Of a stretch of 44,843 bases of DNA, positions 33,709 to 40,864 are shown one piece after another. Under the pieces are notes generated by a model. That model did no database searches, was not told the origin of the DNA, and saw only the letters and a list, made by a program, of their open reading frames with translations. Both the position numbers and the translations under genes were made by a program. Each line of letters begins with the position of its first letter. Positions within the stretch are counted from its first letter, which is position 1. This DNA comes from Pseudomonadota bacterium. Its GTDB lineage: Bacteria; Desulfobacterota; Binatia; UBA12015. The stretch spans positions 1 through 44,843 of the forward strand of contig SXLG01000146.1 in assembly GCA_005777805.1 (NCBI GenBank), given 5' to 3'.

Positions 33709-35208
33709 ATGATGTTGCGATTGAAACTCTGCTCCCGTCGAACCCTGTCGGTCAGCGGTGTGCTCGGCGGGCTCGTCGTCCTTGTGGCTGTCGCTGGTCC
33801 GAGTCTACGGGCTCATGCCGACCATGGACCCGCCGCGCTCGAATTGCCCCAGCCGGGGTCCACGCAGAGTGGCATCGGCATCGTGTCGGGCTGGAAGTGC
33901 GACGCCGGAGAGGTCACCGTTCGCTTCGACGGCGGTGCGCCGATTGACGTGGCCTACGGGACGACGCGCCAGGACACGGTGGGTTCCTGTGGTGACGACG
34001 ATAACGCGTTTGTGCTGCAGTGGAATTACGCGCTGCTCGGCGACGGCGCACACGAGGTCAAGGTTTTCGACGACGGTCACGAATTCGCTGCGGCGACGTT
34101 CGAGGTCGTGACGTTTGGCGTGCCCTTCCTGCGCGGCGCGTCGGGAAACTATGATTTGCCCGCGTTTCCGACGGAAGGTGACTCGGTGCGGGTGAATTGG
34201 CAGCAGGCCGCACAGCGCTTCGTGATCGAAGAGCATTCCACGGCCTCTGGGGGCACCGGTCTGGCCGGTCCGGGTTCGGCGTCGGCAGGTGCGGGGCCGA
34301 CGGCGAATGCTGCTGCCGCCACACTCGGCGTGCTCGAGGTCCCGCAGGCCGCAGCGACCATGAGTGGCATCGGGATCGTCTCGGGCTGGGCCTGCGACGC
34401 GGCAACTGTGGAAATTGTCTTTGATGGCGACGTCGCTCAGGCGAAAGAGGCGGCTTACGGCACGACACGCCAGGACACGGTGGCCTCCTGTGGTGACGAC
34501 GACAATGCCTTCGTTCTCCAGTGGAACTACGCATTGCTCGGCGATGGCCCGCATTCGGTTGCCGTGCTTGCCGACGGTGAGCAGATCGCCAGCGCGAGCT
34601 TCCAGGTGCAGACGCTTGGCGTGCCTTTCCTGCGCGGGGTGACGGGGCTCTTCGAACTCCCGGACTTTCCCACGGTGGGCCAGCGCGTCACCGTCGAATG
34701 GCAACAGGCCGCGCAAGGCTTCGGTGTGATCTCGACGGAATCTGGCCCGACGCCGGTGCCGACCGCGACGCCCGCACCGACGGGCGGGCCGACTCCGACG
34801 CCGGTGCCGACCGCCACGCCAACCCCCACCGCCACGCCCACGCCGACCCCCACCGCCACGCCAACGCCGACCCCGACGCCCAGCCCCGCGCCGACCCCGG
34901 CGCCGCCGACCTGGGCCGGCCAGGTCTCGGCCATCCTCAACTCCCGCTGCGCAGGCTGTCACACCGGTGGTGGCTCGCTGGGCGGCTTCTCCTTCGCGGG
35001 GCGGACCGACATCGTCAATGTCCCGTCCAACGGATCGGCTCTCGACTACGTCGAGCCGGGCAGCACGGTGCAGAGCTACCTCTGGCACAAGCTCAATGGC
35101 ACGCAGGGCTCGGTCGGCGGGAGCGGCGGCCAGATGCCGACCACCGGCGTACTGCCGGCGGGGGAACTGGCGACCATCCAGGCCTGGATCCTCGGCGGAG
35201 CGAACTGA
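33709..35208 (+). CDS. Secreted protein: two Ig-like repeats, Thr/Pro linker and c-type heme domain
   Basis: 499 residues with a Sec signal (VSGVLGGLVVLVAVAGPSLRAHA). Two repeats of about 120 residues follow, each with SGIGIVSGW.CDA, YGTTRQDTV.SCGDDDN, LQWNYALLGDG and GVPFLRG, so each has a Cys pair and an Asp-rich, possibly calcium-binding, segment. They are joined by an Ala/Gly linker. Next comes a low-complexity TPTPTATPTPT linker (about 34742-34900). The last 90 residues carry CAGCHTGGG, a single heme c site, and GGQMPTTG with a likely Met ligand, then the helix ELATIQAWI, as in small cytochromes of planctomycete-type PSCyt proteins. It is probably periplasmic or surface exposed. GAGG precedes ATG. 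The 289-base gap upstream shows only degenerate GC-rich repeats. Confidence 0.8.
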   Translation: MMLRLKLCSRRTLSVSGVLGGLVVLVAVAGPSLRAHADHGPAALELPQPGSTQSGIGIVSGWKCDAGEVTVRFDGGAPIDVAYGTTRQDTVGSCGDDDNAFVLQWNYALLGDGAHEVKVFDDGHEFAAATFEVVTFGVPFLRGASGNYDLPAFPTEGDSVRVNWQQAAQRFVIEEHSTASGGTGLAGPGSASAGAGPTANAAAATLGVLEVPQAAATMSGIGIVSGWACDAATVEIVFDGDVAQAKEAAYGTTRQDTVASCGDDDNAFVLQWNYALLGDGPHSVAVLADGEQIASASFQVQTLGVPFLRGVTGLFELPDFPTVGQRVTVEWQQAAQGFGVISTESGPTPVPTATPAPTGGPTPTPVPTATPTPTATPTPTPTATPTPTPTPSPAPTPAPPTWAGQVSAILNSRCAGCHTGGGSLGGFSFAGRTDIVNVPSNGSALDYVEPGSTVQSYLWHKLNGTQGSVGGSGGQMPTTGVLPAGELATIQAWILGGAN

Positions 35209-35245
35209 GCCGGCCGGTCCGAGCTTGACCTTGGCGCCGTGCGCG

Positions 35246-35281
35246 CCCACCCGCTCGCCCCGACCCGCGCTGGCGGGTGGG
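35246..35281. terminator. Hairpin after the secreted cytochrome gene
   Basis: Nine-base perfect stem CCCACCCGC / GCGGGTGGG with an 18-base loop, 37 bases past the stop at 35208 and ahead of a convergent gene. TGCGCGCCCAC at 35240 recurs at 35383, 143 bases away. Confidence 0.45.
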
Positions 35282-35426
35282 GGCAAGCGCGGGTGCGTGC
35301 GCTTCGAGCCCGCTGCCACACTCGTGTCGGGCCCCCGACCGCGGGCAGGCTGCTGAACCTCGTCCGATCAGGGTCCTCCCTCTGCGCGCCCACGCCTCGC
35401 CCGCGGGAGACGGTCGGCGCTCGGGA

Positions 35427-36086
35427 TCAATCCTCGGTGAGGTGGCGGTGCAGCGTTCCCCAGATGTTGCTCTTGATCATCGCCATGCTGGCGCGGGATT
35501 TCGCCGCCAGCGGTGCGGCCAGCGCGCACGCCCGGGCCACGAGGTCGGTCTCGCCTGCGCTGGCATCGATGATCCCGGCCGCGAGGGCCTCGCTCGCGGG
35601 GTAGCGCCGGCCGCTCAGGAAGGCGTCGCGGAGCGCTCCGGGCGAGAGCCGGCTGCGGACGAGTTCGAGAACCGCAGGGTCGACACGCATGTTCAGATCG
35701 ACCTCGGGCAGACAGATCCAGCCACGGTCGGCGCGCATCACCCGATAGTCGAAGGCCAGCGCCAGGATCGCTCCCCCGGCGAAAGCGTGGCCGTTGAGGG
35801 CTGCGACGGTGGGCATCGGGAAAGTCACGAGACGCCCCAGCAAGTGGCGAAAGTGGCGCATGAACTCGTGCTGCTGTTCGTGCGAGTAAGCGGCGATCGT
35901 CCCGACGTCGAGGCCGTTCGACCAGAACTTGCCGTCGGCGGTGACCACAAGCGCGCCAGTGTGGGCGCCGAGAGCTTCGGCGCGATCGAGCGCCGAGTTC
36001 ATCCGCTCGAGGAAGTCGAGCTGGATCCGCTGTTCCTCCGAGCCCATGGTGACGACGACGTCACCCTCGCGCTGCTCGACTCTCAT
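35427..36086 (-). CDS. Enoyl-CoA hydratase/isomerase family protein
   Basis: 219 residues from ATG 36086, which has GGAGG six bases upstream. Crotonase-fold signatures are present: GKFWSNGLDVG (oxyanion loop 1), AALNGHAFAGGAILALAFDY (oxyanion loop 2, usual Gly residues) and YPASEALAAGIID. It is shorter than standard hydratases (about 260) and closest in layout to peroxisomal delta3,delta2-enoyl-CoA isomerase-like proteins. It would act on unsaturated acyl-CoA in the cytoplasm. It is downstream of the S1P-lyase-like gene on the same strand (121-base gap), so co-transcription is plausible. Confidence 0.85.
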   Translation of the reverse strand: MRVEQREGDVVVTMGSEEQRIQLDFLERMNSALDRAEALGAHTGALVVTADGKFWSNGLDVGTIAAYSHEQQHEFMRHFRHLLGRLVTFPMPTVAALNGHAFAGGAILALAFDYRVMRADRGWICLPEVDLNMRVDPAVLELVRSRLSPGALRDAFLSGRRYPASEALAAGIIDASAGETDLVARACALAAPLAAKSRASMAMIKSNIWGTLHRHLTED

Positions 36087-36164
36087 GACGTTCCTCCCTC
36101 TCGTCTCTTCGCTGTTCCTTCTCACATCGGCCGAGGGGGTGCCACCGCAGGATCGTCTCGGGTG

Positions 36165-36180
36165 CCCCGCCGCGGCGGGG
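36165..36180. other. 16-base GC palindrome between two minus-strand genes
   Basis: CCCCGCCGCGGCGGGG is its own reverse complement and lies between the decarboxylase stop (36208) and the hydratase start (36086). It could form a small hairpin or be a protein site. Nothing else distinguishes it. Confidence 0.35.
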
Positions 36181-36207
36181 AACGTCGTCACGGGCCAGAA
36201 CCGTCGA

Positions 36208-37641
36208 CTACTCCGCCGGCACGTCCTGGTGCGCATCGAGCAGTCCGACCATGACCTGCCGCACCATGGCCTCGATCTCGGGCTGGTCGCGCGGTAGCCC
36301 GCCGTAGATTGCGCCAGTGAAAGGCTTCTCTCGGGTCGGCGCTTTTGCGTAGGCGACAGCATGCGCGAGATCCTCACGGAAAGCCTCGGTCACACCCGGT
36401 TTGGTCTGGGGCCGCGTGACGCACATGTGGACGGCGTTGGGGTGCTGCTGGCCGTTGAGCCGCCAGCCGCGCGTCCGGAGCGCGTCGTTGAGGTGGTAGA
36501 TGTCGAAGACATCGGAGAGAAAGGAGAAGCAGAAACTCGGCTGGCCGAGGATGCGGAGTTCGGAGTGGCTGCGGACGGCCTCCTGCATCGCGGCGGCGGT
36601 CGCGAAGATTGCCCGTGCGTAGCGCAGGTAGCCTTCGCGGCCGAGGCTCACCATCGAGGCCCAGGTCGCTGCCAGGATTCCACCCGAGCGGCTGCCGGCG
36701 AGACCCGGCGAGAAGTACTTGCCGCCCGACCAATGCTGGCGCAGGAAGTAGAGCTTCTCGCGCAGGTCACGCGAACGGAAACAGAGGACCGATGAGCCCT
36801 TCGGGCCGTAGCCGTATTTGTGCGTATCGGCCGAGATCGAGGTGACGCCGGGCAGGCGGAAGTCAAACACTGGAATATCGTAGCCAAGGGCCTCGCCCCA
36901 GGGCAGGATGAAGCCGCCGAGACAGCCATCGACGTGCAATCCAATACCGCTAGCGAGAGCCAGCTCGGAGAGCCCGGCGATCGGATCGACCGTGCCGTAG
37001 CCGTAATTGCAGGCCGAGCCGACGAGGAACGCCGTGCGCGGCCCGATCGCGCGACGCACGAAGTCGAGGTCGACCTGCGTGGTCACCGGATCGATCGGTG
37101 CCGGGACGACCTCTACTCCGAAGAGATGGGCGCCCTTCTCGAACGCGGCGTGAGCCGTTTCGGGCAGGATCATCTGCGGGCGATCGATGCCGCGTTCCTC
37201 GCGCGCCCATTCGCGGTAGGCGAGGATGGCCGAGAGGATGCTCTCGGTGCCGCCCGAAGTGACGGTGCCGCAGGGCGTGCCCCCCGCGGCTGCCTTGCCT
37301 GCGCGGGTGAGGGGGCCGGCGCTCACGCGGGCTGCGTCGCCGTGCAGCATGTCCAGCGTCATGGCAATAATTTCGCCCTCGAAGCGCGTAGCGCTCGGGC
37401 AGATGTCGCGCTGCAGGACGTTGACGTGCGAGTAGAGGCCGAACGCTTCGGTCATGAAGGCGTAGTGCTCCATGTCGCCGCAATACATCGTTCCCGAGCA
37501 TTGTCCGGTCTGCCAGAAGCCGTCCTCCTCGCGCGCCATCTCGTTGAGCTCGGCTGTGATCTCGGCGCGCGGGCGGCCGTGCTCGGGCAGCTGGCGATTG
37601 ACGCCGAAGCGCTCGGCGTAGGGGTACTCCTTCTGGCTCAT
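36208..37641 (-). CDS. PLP-dependent decarboxylase, sphingosine-1-phosphate lyase-like
   Basis: 477 residues from ATG 37641, with GGAGG directly upstream. Group II PLP decarboxylase features: CGTVTSGGTESILSAILAYR, the His that stacks on PLP in LPETAHAAFEKGA, GLHVDGCLGGFILPW with the PLP Asp, and the Schiff-base Lys in SADTHKYGYGPKGSSVL. The latter is the typical sequence of sphingosine-1-phosphate lyases and their bacterial homologues. These cleave phosphorylated sphingoid bases to an aldehyde and phosphoethanolamine; other bacterial members decarboxylate amino acids. A neighbouring acyl-CoA isomerase and an aldehyde dehydrogenase at 10.8 kb would suit a lipid route, but no sphingolipid synthesis gene is in the window and there is no N-terminal membrane helix. 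Confidence 0.87.
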   Translation of the reverse strand: MSQKEYPYAERFGVNRQLPEHGRPRAEITAELNEMAREEDGFWQTGQCSGTMYCGDMEHYAFMTEAFGLYSHVNVLQRDICPSATRFEGEIIAMTLDMLHGDAARVSAGPLTRAGKAAAGGTPCGTVTSGGTESILSAILAYREWAREERGIDRPQMILPETAHAAFEKGAHLFGVEVVPAPIDPVTTQVDLDFVRRAIGPRTAFLVGSACNYGYGTVDPIAGLSELALASGIGLHVDGCLGGFILPWGEALGYDIPVFDFRLPGVTSISADTHKYGYGPKGSSVLCFRSRDLREKLYFLRQHWSGGKYFSPGLAGSRSGGILAATWASMVSLGREGYLRYARAIFATAAAMQEAVRSHSELRILGQPSFCFSFLSDVFDIYHLNDALRTRGWRLNGQQHPNAVHMCVTRPQTKPGVTEAFREDLAHAVAYAKAPTREKPFTGAIYGGLPRDQPEIEAMVRQVMVGLLDAHQDVPAE

Positions 37642-37810
37642 CTTTCCTCCGGGTCGGGACGTGCGTTGCAGTTCGGCCGAGTGTCGCAGGATTTTTCGAG
37701 GCTTCAACCTCGCCCCAACGACGCTGTCGGCGGGGGCGCCGGGGGACCGCCGGGGCGCTCGGACCCGACTCAAATTGCGGTCTCGGGCACCCCCGCCACG
37801 CTGCGCGCGA

Positions 37811-38000
37811 ACGGTGGCTCGATGCGGGTCACGTCAGGACGGCCGCAGCACTCGTTTCTGATCTGCGGGGCCTGCAGGGCGGTGGTCTGTCGATGTGGGT
37901 CGCGTCAGTCCGGCTGCGGCGTATGAGACCGAGCTGCTGGACGCCACGGGGCGCGGGTGGGTCGATGCGGACCGCGTTGGAGCGTCCGGCAGAGGCGTCT
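37811..38000. repeat. Direct repeat array, 71-72-bp period
   Basis: TCGATGYGG marks three units at 37819, 37890 and 37962 (steps 71 and 72). Shared segments are GGTGG.TCGATGCGGGTC.CGTCAG and, in the second half of each unit, sequence like CGTATGAGACCGAGCTGCTGG (37921). The unit resembles the repeat upstream of aroB in the CGTATGAG.CCGAG stretch and shares the 14-mer GTCAGTCCGGCTGC (37905) with the array at 40789. It lies upstream of the decarboxylase start. The surrounding gap 37642-38415 shows no other convincing feature. Confidence 0.8.
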
Positions 38001-38415
38001 CCCTCCTCGTAGAGAGCGGAGTTCGCATCGCGCGCGCATCCTCGTCTCCGTGTGCCGCGGCTGGATCTGGAGCGCGCGCGAGCGACGGTGTCGCAGGGAT
38101 CGGAAGACCTCTCCCGAATCTGCGAGAGCGCGTCGGTCCGCACCGAAGGGCGAGCTCGCATACGCAGTGCTTGCCGCGTGCGCGGTCCGACGAGCGCGGC
38201 GCGTGCACCGTGCCACGCCGCAGAGCTGGCCCGCGATGTGCACATGCCGATGAGAGTTCGGGACCAGATGTCGCGCTGCAGTCGCCGCTCGATCGTCGAG
38301 ACCGTGCAATGCCGCGGCAAGAGACCTGGTCGAGAGCGTGTTTTGCGCAAACGGAGAGATGGGGGAGCGACACAATGCATGACTCAACAGAACCGGCTAC
38401 CACTCCAACCGGCGC

Positions 38416-38586
38416 GTGCCCGAGCGGCGCGCTGTGGATCTGGTGCGGCCGCTCTATGCCCGCATTCTCGCCGAGGAGAATCGCCACGCCGATCGGAGCG
38501 CCGGCCTCGGCGCTGGAGTCGCGCTGGTCGGCTCGCTCCTGGCCGAGAAGAAGGTCTCCTGGGACGAGTTCGTCTTCTCCCTTTAG
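38416..38586 (+). CDS. Short unassigned coding-like frame upstream of the chemoreceptor
   Basis: From GTG 38416 (frame open back to 38385) to TAG 38584-38586, about 56 residues with high third-position [20 protein letters not shown], a polar helix, then [15 protein letters not shown] and WDEFVFSL. No family is recognised. It could be the tail of a gene whose beginning was lost, because a good ribosome site (GGGGGAG then ATG at 38374) drives a different frame that would need a frameshift to join it. It ends 50 bases before the chemoreceptor ATG. Confidence 0.3.
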   Translation: MPERRAVDLVRPLYARILAEENRHADRSAGLGAGVALVGSLLAEKKVSWDEFVFSL

Positions 38587-38636
38587 GCCAGAGTCGAAAC
38601 GACAACTTTCGCAAGGAAAAAAATAGGGAAAAGACC

Positions 38637-39872
38637 ATGATGGCGAGCAAGGAGGATCGAAGTGATGCGGCCGGGGCAGGGGATGAGTCGGGATTGCGGG
38701 ATCTCCTCGGTCACGCGGCCCTGGTCTGCGAGGCGGCCGCGCGTGGCGATCTCGAGGCGCGCCTCATCGGCTACGGCGGGCGCGACGACGAGATGGGCCG
38801 AATGGCGTTCGCGATCAATCATCTGCTGGACCTGACCGATGCTTACGTTCGCGAGAGTCGGGCTTCCCTCGAAGCCGCTCGTGACGGCCGTTTCTATCGG
38901 CGTCTTCTGCAGCGGGGCCTGCGCGGGACCTTTTGCAGCGCGGCAGGCGTGATCAACGCCGCGATTGGAGCGATGGAGGAGAAGTCGAAGGCGCTCGACG
39001 AGGCCGATCGTCAGCGCCAGCAACTCGCCAGCGATCTCGAGAGTGGCGTGGGCAGCGTGGTCGCGACCATCGCGTCCTCGGCGACCGAGCTGAGCGCGAC
39101 GGCGGCCTCGCTCGCGGGCGGTGCTGCCAGCACGACCGAACGTGTCGGTGCCGTTCGCGAGGCCGCGGTGCAGACGATGACGAGTATGGAAGCCGTGGCC
39201 TCGGCTACCGAGGAGCTGACCTCGACCGCGGCGGAGATCGAGCGTCAGGTCACGGGTTCCCGGGGCAGTGCCCGGGCAGCCGTCGATGAATCCGAGCGTG
39301 CGAACGCGACCGTGAGCCAGCTCGCCGGAGCGTCGCAGCGTATCGGTGGAGTCGTCCGTTCGATCAGTGCGATCGCGCACCAGACCAATCTGCTCGCACT
39401 CCACGCCACGATAGAGGCGGCGCGCGCCGGAGAGGCCGGCAAGGGATTCGTGGTGGTGGCCTCCGAGGTCAAGACACTGGCCCGGCAGACCGCCGACGCG
39501 ACCCACGAGATCGAGACCCATATCGAGGCGATCCGCCGCGCTGCGGGCGGTGCTGCGCAAGCGATCGACGGGATCGGCACGACGATTCGTCAGATGAGCC
39601 AGTCGGTCGATACGATCGCCACCTCGGCGGGTGAGCAGAGGGTTGCGACCGAGGAGATCAGTCGCAGCGTTCAGCAGACCGCATCAAGTACGGCCGAGAT
39701 TTCGCGCAACACCGCGACGGTGAGCGACGAGATGCGGGCGACCAGCGATGCTGCAGAACAGGTGTTGCAAGCCGCCGGCGATCTTTCCCGCCAGGCGGAA
39801 GCTCTGCGTGCGATTCTGGGAAATTTTCTCGATCACATCCGTGGAGAGAGAGCCGCCGACAGGGCCGCCTGA
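38637..39872 (+). CDS. Soluble methyl-accepting chemotaxis protein
   Basis: 411 residues with AGGG before ATG and no transmembrane segment, so a cytoplasmic receptor. Residues 20-110 form a small helical input region ([50 protein letters not shown]) that occurs in several soluble MCPs. The signalling domain contains the highly conserved hairpin tip [20 protein letters not shown] followed by [20 protein letters not shown]. The usual Asn-Ala-Ala before the tip is His-Ala-Thr here. No cheA, cheW or flagellar gene is in the window. The C-terminus lacks a CheR-binding pentapeptide. Confidence 0.92.
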   Translation: MMASKEDRSDAAGAGDESGLRDLLGHAALVCEAAARGDLEARLIGYGGRDDEMGRMAFAINHLLDLTDAYVRESRASLEAARDGRFYRRLLQRGLRGTFCSAAGVINAAIGAMEEKSKALDEADRQRQQLASDLESGVGSVVATIASSATELSATAASLAGGAASTTERVGAVREAAVQTMTSMEAVASATEELTSTAAEIERQVTGSRGSARAAVDESERANATVSQLAGASQRIGGVVRSISAIAHQTNLLALHATIEAARAGEAGKGFVVVASEVKTLARQTADATHEIETHIEAIRRAAGGAAQAIDGIGTTIRQMSQSVDTIATSAGEQRVATEEISRSVQQTASSTAEISRNTATVSDEMRATSDAAEQVLQAAGDLSRQAEALRAILGNFLDHIRGERAADRAA

Positions 39873-39908
39873 GCGTCGAGGCGTGCGGCCGCCCACACGA
39901 CGCCCTCG

Positions 39909-40085
39909 CGGCGCGCCTGTCCTGGTGGCACGACATGTGGCTCGCCGACACGCATCGTGTCTTGGGTTCCCTGTACGTCTCGGCGCGGCCGTCCTGGCGA
40001 CACGACATGCGGCCACGGATTGTGCCGCCGGAGTCGTCCACGCGATGCCTTCTCCGAGCGGCTGTCCCTGGCGGCATGAGGAGCG
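39909..40085. repeat. Direct repeat array, 72-bp period, after the chemoreceptor gene
   Basis: Cores begin at 39909 and 39981 (72 bases) with a looser third at about 40054. The GTCCTGG or GTCCCTGG marker is at 39919, 39991 and 40064. The first two cores agree at 28 of 34 bases (CGGCGCG.C.GTCCTGG); the following halves are diverged. The array lies in the 337-base gap 39873-40209 after the chemoreceptor stop, which has no other recognisable element. Confidence 0.8.
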
Positions 40086-40209
40086 GTTGTTGGGTCGGGC
40101 CGGGCCGGGCCGGAACGTTGGCCGGGCTCGTGCCGTCGCGGCAGCGGCCGGGATCTGCGAGACTGCGTGAGACCCCGGCTCCGGCGCAATTTTTGCGTTG
40201 GTGCCGAAC

Positions 40210-40749
40210 ATGCACTCGCGTGTTCACCGGACGGTGGCGGGTCCAAGCCATGGCAGCGCAGCCCCGGCGGCCGATTTCACGCGCGCCCCCTTCCTCCTCG
40301 TCTGGGAGATCACGCGTGCCTGCGCGCTTGCCTGCGGGCATTGTCGGGCGGCCGCGATCGACCAGCGTGATCTCGACGAACTGACCACTGCCGAGGGGCA
40401 TGAGCTGCTTCGTCAGACCGCGGCCATGGGCACGCCGGTGTGCGTTCTCACCGGGGGCGACCCCTTGCAACGCCCCGACCTCGAGGAGTTGATTCGCGAG
40501 GGCACCGCGGCGGGCAATGTCCGTGAGCAGCCGATCGCGGGGATCTATCGCGACAATGAGCTTTTTCGTGAACTGCGCGACCCCGAGCGCCTGCGCGGAC
40601 GCTGTGGGCGATGCGAATTCCGTACCGTCTGCGGGGGATCGCGGTCGCGCGCGTTCGCCATCAGCGGCGATCCGCTTCAGAGCGATCCCTGCTGTGCCGA
40701 CCGTCCGGGCCAGATGTCGGCGGAGGCCCTGGTCGCGCTGGTGGGGTGA
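40210..40749 (+). CDS. Radical SAM/SPASM protein lacking its central barrel region
   Basis: About 179 residues. The N-terminal part is a normal radical SAM start: LLVWEITRACALACGHCRAA with CxxxCxxC, then VCVLTGGDPLQRPDLEEL. After only about 80 residues it jumps to the C-terminal end of a TIGR04053-like SPASM protein: GNVREQPIAGIYRDNELFREL, then CGRCEFRTVCGGSRSRAFA and SDPCCAD. Proteins of that family are roughly twice this length; about 200 central residues, including the rest of the TIM barrel, are absent. The join near 40501-40515 is in frame. Either the gene has an internal deletion, the assembly collapsed, or it is an unusual mini-protein. The last 21 bases of the gene are part of a 72-bp repeat that includes its stop codon. 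Confidence 0.75.
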   Translation: MHSRVHRTVAGPSHGSAAPAADFTRAPFLLVWEITRACALACGHCRAAAIDQRDLDELTTAEGHELLRQTAAMGTPVCVLTGGDPLQRPDLEELIREGTAAGNVREQPIAGIYRDNELFRELRDPERLRGRCGRCEFRTVCGGSRSRAFAISGDPLQSDPCCADRPGQMSAEALVALVG

Positions 40750-40836
40750 GGCCCGAGCCTCGAGATGTCTTGGACAGTTGCGTCGAGGTCAGTCCGGCTG
40801 CTGGCCGCGCTGGTGGAGTGAGGTCCGCACCTCGAG
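40729..40836. repeat. Two 36-bp cores, 72-bp period, spanning the radical SAM stop codon
   Basis: Cores at 40729-40764 and 40801-40836 agree at 31 of 36 bases (GCGCTGGTGG.GTGAGG then CCTCGAG); the 36 bases between are unique. The first core contains the last codons and TGA of the radical SAM gene; the second repeats the same TGGTGGAGTGA end in noncoding DNA. The intervening part includes GTCAGTCCGGCTGC, also present at 37905. The gap 40750-40864 holds nothing else. Confidence 0.85.
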
Positions 40837-40864
40837 CCGGACACGGGTCGCCAGCGGCGGCTGG

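Noticed and set aside
39927-39943. Sigma-54-like promoter TGGCACGACATG
   Set aside because: The second element lacks the TTGC box, and the similarity comes from the 72-bp repeat unit.
5435-40836. CRISPR arrays suggested by the 36+36 bp core/spacer geometry
   Set aside because: Each locus has only two to four units, the cores differ between loci, the spacers are partly conserved in several arrays and no cas gene is present.
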